Shown here: positions 23,092 to 27,003 of the stretch, piece after piece
Numbering within the stretch: position 1 is the stretch's first letter
Layout: each line of letters opens with the position of its first letter
Assembly (NCBI GenBank): GCA_040307715.1
Contig: JAWRJC010000053.1
Location: 1 to 27,003, forward strand
From: RUG13615 sp040307715
Lineage (GTDB): Bacteria; Bacillota; Clostridia; Peptostreptococcales; Anaerovoracaceae
Length of the DNA: 27,003 nucleotides
Reading direction: 5' to 3'
Notes under the pieces: generated by a model
Database searches by the model: none
The model's input: the letters and a program-made list of their open reading frames with translations, nothing else
Told to the model about the DNA's origin: nothing
Translations under genes and position numbers: made by a program

Positions 23092-23125
23092 CCACATTTC
23101 GCACTTTTTCAGCCAAATGTGGAGA
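23092..23125. repeat. palindromic intergenic repeat, copy 2
   Basis: The second copy keeps the pairing ends (CCACATTT and AAATGTGG) and the CACTTTTTC core. Between the copies, CAACGCTTTT (about 23018-23027) and AAAAGCGTTG (about 23073-23082) are inverted relative to each other, so the whole stretch can fold into a larger symmetric structure. Confidence 0.65.
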
Positions 23126-23199
23126 GATGCCGCGGCTAATATAATTAATTGCATTTTCCATGAAATCGTTTTCTTCTCTGTCTTCTTTTCAAGAGAAGA

Positions 23200-23430
23200 T
23201 CATCCGGGAAACGCGGATATCCGGCTATGGGAACCCGCCTCCTTTTTGTGCGGTCTTTTGTGCCATCCTATGTGCAGTCTCTTCTCAAGTCGCCTTTCCC
23301 ACAACTGCGGGATGAAGATGCTCAGCAGGATCAGCACCGCCCCGGCAAATCCGCCGAAACCGAGGTGTTCATGCAGGAACAGCATGTCAAGCAACGCGCT
23401 CAGTCCTGCCGCCGAACGATTCGTCGCGTA
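23200..23430 (-). pseudogene. 3' remnant of an EamA/DMT-family transporter
   Basis: On the minus strand the readable part gives ALLDMLFLHEHLGFGGFAGA followed by VLILLSIFIPQL. This matches the last two membrane segments of EamA-type transporters, where a GEhl motif precedes the final helix. A basic cytoplasmic tail and a stop at 23200 follow. Only about 75 residues are recognisable, against the usual 280-300. The rest would have lain where the S8 protease gene and its promoter now are, so the gene looks cut off from its 5' side. An overlapping ORF upstream of this part has no similarity that I recognise. No start codon with a ribosome binding site is present for a functional short form. Confidence 0.55.
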
Positions 23431-23527
23431 TGTCCTTGAACGGATCGACGACTGCCCGCTCCGCTGAAAAAGAATACGGCCGCAGTAAAAGGCGGTCCCT
23501 TGCCTGTAGATAAGCCAGCGGCTTGTA

Positions 23528-23536
23528 TGGTATAAT
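23528..23536 (+). promoter_or_regulatory. extended -10 promoter of the S8 protease gene
   Basis: TGGTATAAT combines a perfect TATAAT (23531-23536) with the TGn extension. The start codon of the protease is at 23543, the base at which transcription should begin. No -35 at normal spacing and no Shine-Dalgarno sequence is present. Confidence 0.6.
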
Positions 23537-23542
23537 GCAGCC

Positions 23543-26500
23543 ATGAAAAAGAGCAGCGGACCGCAAAAGCAAAAGAGCAGATCGTCCTATCGCAAACCGA
23601 TGGACAAACGGCGCCTCATCGCCTCGGCCTTCGCCATCCTTCTGGCACTGGCGATGCTCTTTGCGTACGTGATCGAAGTGCGGGAATTCGCCAAACCTGC
23701 CCCGCAGCCCGACGAGACGGACAGCGGGCAGCTGATGGAACTTCTGACCGGCAAAACACCCCCGCCTCCTGACGCGGAGAACATCTCTGCCCCGGACAGC
23801 GCAGAGGAGGCCGGCTCTATCCCCGACACGGCAGAGGAAGACGCTGCCAATGCAGCGGCAGCAACCGGTCTGGCTGCAACCGATCCGGAAGCTGCAGCTG
23901 ACACACTGGCCCGCATAGAAGACCAGACTGTATATGAATCCACCCTGCGCACCATCCTCAACGGCTGTTACGAAAGCGGCGCATCGAACGAGGACCTGGT
24001 GCCTTTTACTTCTCATCTCGACGCGCGCGGCACCCCCATTGCGGACCGCTACGCGAACGCGTACGACGAACGCAGCGCCGGTGCGGACAACGGGTATATC
24101 CCCGCGCAGCTCCTTCTGGTGGCGGACGGATCCGGTGAAACGGATACGGAGCGATTCCGCGAAGCCGTCCCCCAGACCATGGGGACAGTCGCAGAGGTCA
24201 TCCCGACGGACGGCCTTCTCATAGCGGTCGTCGACCTGACGCTGGAATGGTCGGTACAGGATGCTGCTGCCACATTTGCGGACAGCGATCTGCACGCCCA
24301 GCCGGATTACATTTATTATCCGCTCGAGAATGATGCGCCTGCGGAAGACACGGCAGACGGAAAGGGATCCGCCGGCGAAAAAAAGGATACCGAAGAAACG
24401 GGAACCGCTGACGGCAAAGACGATGCCGAAGAGACCGGACTCTCTGACGATAAAGACGATGCCGGCGAGGCAGAGGCCGACGACGAATCAGACCCTGCCG
24501 GGGAGGATCCCGCGGCTTTGGAAACGCCTGACGGGGAAGCCTCTTCCGATGAGCGGGCAGACCTCGGCACGGCTCCGGCTGTCACGATCGAGATCCTGTC
24601 CGACCTCAACGCTTTGTTCTCCTCCTCCCCTGCCTCCCTCCCGCTGACCGACTGCTGGGATATGCTGCCTACCGATCACCAGACGGTGCGGGTCGGTGTG
24701 CTGGATACCGGTGTGGTCAGCGCGCATGAGGATCTGGACGAGGTCCTCGCGGCAGATCCATCGACCGGTGCCCTGCTGTCAGGCGATTACAGCAATGGCA
24801 GGATCGTACCGGGCAGTGTCAGCGAAAAAGACCGCAACCATCACGGCACGCATGTCTGCGGCATCATCGCCGCGGAAGCCAACGGCACCGGCACAGCAGG
24901 CGTGGCTGCCGGGTACAGCATGAGCCGCAATCCGGACACAGCAAAGAGTACCGTCACCCCGGTCACGGAACTCGTCGTCGCAAACGCGTATGTCTACTTC
25001 CAGCAGACCGGGAGCTGGGGATTCTCCAGTACCAGCCTGGCTAAAGGGCTCGATTACCTGACCGGTCAGGACTGCAGGATCATCAACATGAGCCTCAGCG
25101 GGACCATCCCCTACGATGACATGCCCGTCATGGACGCGATCGAACATGCCGTTTCCCGGGACATCCTGCTGATCATCGCAGCGGGCAACCGCGACACGAG
25201 CAACCACGCAGAACCGCCCTACATCAGTTATCCCGGCTGGTATCCCTGCACGATCAGCGTCGTCAACGCGCAGACCGCGGATACCCGCTATGCCTCTTCC
25301 AACTATGGGCCGGACTGCGACATCGCCGCGCCGGGCACCAAAATATACAGCACAGCGACCGACACGACCGGCACCGATACGACCTCGTACAGCACAAAGA
25401 CCGGCACTTCCATGTCCGCGCCGGTGATCACCGGCATCGCCGCCATGATGCTCTATATGGACCCCTCTCTCTCATCGAGGGAGATCAGGAACATCCTCTA
25501 TGCTACCGCCGGCAACCAGCTGGCGCCGGAAGAACAGCCGGCCGCCGGGGAAGTGAATGCAAACAGCGCTTTCCAGGGCAGTCCTGAAAACGAAGGGAAT
25601 GAACTGGGCTTTGGCTATACAGATCCCGTGGCCGCCCTCACCGCCGTCCAGGAGCGCCTTGCCGGCGCACAGAACTATGCGGACTATCTGGAACTGAACC
25701 GTACCACGATCACCGGTCTTGGCGTCGGGGAACGGACGACTCTGGAATACCGGCTGCTGCCCGCCGCAGCGGCCATCCCGGCAACAGGCCGCAGCATCAT
25801 CTGGGAGAGCAGTGATCCGAGCGTGGCAACGGTCGACGCGGACGGGATCGTGACCTCCGCAGGAAACGGAACATGCACGATCACCGGCACATATCCCGGC
25901 GCAGGCGCAGATGGAACGGATCTGCAAGCAGCTGTCACAGTCAGCATCACAGCGGTCCTTCTCGACAAAAACAGCGCCTCTGTCGAGGACATCCCGGATG
26001 CTGTGTATACCGGCTCCCAGATCAAACCAACGCCCGCAGTGACACTGCAGGACGGCACTGTACTGGATCCGGAGAGCGATTACACGCTCAAATACAGCAG
26101 CAACACCAACGCAGGCACGGCGACCGTCACCGTGCAGGGCAAAGGCCAGTATTACGGCACGCTGAAAAAGACGTTCAAGATCCTGCCGAAGGAGATCAAG
26201 AGCAGCGATCTCTCCCTGACAAAGACCTCGTATGTGTACGAAGGGAACGCGGTCATTCCCTCCTTTACAGTGAAAAGCGGCGGGATAACGCTGCGCAGCG
26301 GCACGGACTATACGACGCAGTATACCGACACCAACCGGATCGGTACCGCGACGGTCACCGTCACCGGCAAAGGCAACTATAAAGGCACCGCAACGAAGAC
26401 CTTCACGATCACCTCCCCCTGCAGCATCAAAAACCTATGGGCCAGCAAGCATGAAGTCGGGTATGTGACATTCAAATGGACGAAACTGCCGGGTACGGCC

Positions 26501-27003
26501 CCCTCCGGCTGGCAGGTGAAATACCGGACGAAAAAGATCGGGAACGGCAGCTGGAGCGACTGGAAAGTGCTGGACTTCGATGCCGGCACATATGACTACC
26601 GCTGCCCCGTCAAAGCCGACTACGTCGTCGAATTCCACGCCAAGGCAAAGCAGGATGCCAGCTACAGCCGCGGGGTGATCACCACACCGGCGGGCGGCAA
26701 GTACCAGGCGATGAAAACGGTCTATGTGAAAAACACGGCAACAGGCAAACGCATCGACAGCCTTACCCTGCGCGTCGGTCAGACCGTTTACCTGAGGCCG
26801 GATTATGAGTACCCGGTCGCGGATTACAAGGCGAGACCGCGCCTGTATCCGACCCATGCCCTGTGGGATCTGACCGCGGACGGCAGGACCAGGCTCACGA
26901 TCACAAAGCCTGACGGCAGCGCGTACAGCGGCGGCATCATCGACGGCACCGCGACGATCAGGGCGGTCAAGGCAGGCACCACCACCCTCATCTGCAGAGC
27001 CCC
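23543..27003 (+). CDS. large secreted subtilisin-like serine protease (S8), 3' end outside the window
   Basis: The open frame encodes at least 1153 residues and continues past the right edge. A basic tail and one membrane segment (about 24-45) make a signal anchor. A pro-region (about 185-262, ending in PDYIYYPLE) resembles the N-terminal propeptides of fervidolysin-type subtilases. A low-complexity Asp/Glu/Ala/Gly linker follows (about 262-342). The S8 domain keeps all catalytic residues: D388 in GVLDTG, H434 in HHGTH, oxyanion N549 in AAGN, and S623 in GTSMSAP. C-terminal modules are a Big2-like Ig domain (about 724-803), two similar repeats ending KGQYYGTLKKTFKI and KGNYKGTATKTFTI, a fibronectin-like stretch (about 960-1045) and the start of another Ig-like domain. 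It is probably a surface protease. The start at 23543 has no Shine-Dalgarno sequence. The next methionine, at codon 17, has none either. Confidence 0.9.
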   Translation, partial: MKKSSGPQKQKSRSSYRKPMDKRRLIASAFAILLALAMLFAYVIEVREFAKPAPQPDETDSGQLMELLTGKTPPPPDAENISAPDSAEEAGSIPDTAEEDAANAAAATGLAATDPEAAADTLARIEDQTVYESTLRTILNGCYESGASNEDLVPFTSHLDARGTPIADRYANAYDERSAGADNGYIPAQLLLVADGSGETDTERFREAVPQTMGTVAEVIPTDGLLIAVVDLTLEWSVQDAAATFADSDLHAQPDYIYYPLENDAPAEDTADGKGSAGEKKDTEETGTADGKDDAEETGLSDDKDDAGEAEADDESDPAGEDPAALETPDGEASSDERADLGTAPAVTIEILSDLNALFSSSPASLPLTDCWDMLPTDHQTVRVGVLDTGVVSAHEDLDEVLAADPSTGALLSGDYSNGRIVPGSVSEKDRNHHGTHVCGIIAAEANGTGTAGVAAGYSMSRNPDTAKSTVTPVTELVVANAYVYFQQTGSWGFSSTSLAKGLDYLTGQDCRIINMSLSGTIPYDDMPVMDAIEHAVSRDILLIIAAGNRDTSNHAEPPYISYPGWYPCTISVVNAQTADTRYASSNYGPDCDIAAPGTKIYSTATDTTGTDTTSYSTKTGTSMSAPVITGIAAMMLYMDPSLSSREIRNILYATAGNQLAPEEQPAAGEVNANSAFQGSPENEGNELGFGYTDPVAALTAVQERLAGAQNYADYLELNRTTITGLGVGERTTLEYRLLPAAAAIPATGRSIIWESSDPSVATVDADGIVTSAGNGTCTITGTYPGAGADGTDLQAAVTVSITAVLLDKNSASVEDIPDAVYTGSQIKPTPAVTLQDGTVLDPESDYTLKYSSNTNAGTATVTVQGKGQYYGTLKKTFKILPKEIKSSDLSLTKTSYVYEGNAVIPSFTVKSGGITLRSGTDYTTQYTDTNRIGTATVTVTGKGNYKGTATKTFTITSPCSIKNLWASKHEVGYVTFKWTKLPGTAPSGWQVKYRTKKIGNGSWSDWKVLDFDAGTYDYRCPVKADYVVEFHAKAKQDASYSRGVITTPAGGKYQAMKTVYVKNTATGKRIDSLTLRVGQTVYLRPDYEYPVADYKARPRLYPTHALWDLTADGRTRLTITKPDGSAYSGGIIDGTATIRAVKAGTTTLICRA

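Noticed and set aside
22820..23161. A 113-codon minus-strand frame across the intergenic repeats
   Set aside because: Its apparent internal repeats come from the palindromic DNA element, not from a protein family. There is no ribosome binding site and it includes a terminator.

Overview
The window reads as a chromosomal segment of a fairly GC-rich Gram-positive anaerobe of the Clostridia type. The evidence is the gene order murC / glmU-like / prs / pth / mfd / spoVB-family flippase / mazG / hup / rqcP, which is a clostridial version of the Bacillus spoVG-glmU-prs-pth-mfd-yabM-yabN-yabO region. A spoVG gene lies next to it, a tetrahydrofolate riboswitch precedes folT, the tRNA genes encode their CCA ends, and strong GGAGG-type ribosome binding sites are common. 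The family or genus cannot be fixed from the sequence alone.

Layout. (1) 1-200: on the minus strand a near-consensus promoter (TTGACA-17-TATATT) followed by a boxA-like leader reads off the left edge, most likely into an rRNA operon. (2) 369-1085: promoter, THF riboswitch and the folate ECF transporter S component folT on the plus strand. (3) 1098-12638, minus strand: a long, tightly packed housekeeping run transcribed right to left: murC, an acetyltransferase-only GlmU, prs, pth, mfd, an MTA/SAH-deaminase-like amidohydrolase, a SpoVB-family flippase, mazG, hup, an internal terminator, then rqcP. It joins cell-wall precursor synthesis, PRPP supply, rescue of stalled ribosomes and RNA polymerase, nucleotide housekeeping and nucleoid structure. 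(4) 12669-14784: divergently transcribed spoVG, and an L,D-transpeptidase on the minus strand, with a bidirectional terminator between them. (5) 14962-15596: promoter, six tRNA genes (Met, Val, Asp, His, Cys, Gln) and a terminator. (6) 15715-19950, plus strand: a membrane-anchored HAD-type phosphatase, a YitT-family membrane protein and an M23 peptidase with a cytoplasmic tail and fibronectin-like modules. (7) 20073-22813: a cytosolic HAD phosphatase and cysK on the minus strand, and an Rrf2-family regulator diverging from cysK. Two near-identical operator sequences lie in opposite orientation, one on each of the two promoters. (8) 22814-27003: terminator, a pair of palindromic intergenic repeats, a decayed EamA-type transporter 3' end, then a very large secreted subtilisin-like protease that runs off the right edge and appears to be transcribed without a leader.

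The most notable points are the GlmU that has lost its uridylyltransferase half, the cysK/Rrf2 control region with its short cysteine-containing upstream ORF, the probably leaderless S8 protease with an acidic linker between pro-region and catalytic domain, and the repeated palindromes at 22977-23125. I found no CRISPR array, insertion sequence, prophage or recognised defence system. Most of the window is core chromosome, and I do not see a convincing new multi-gene system.
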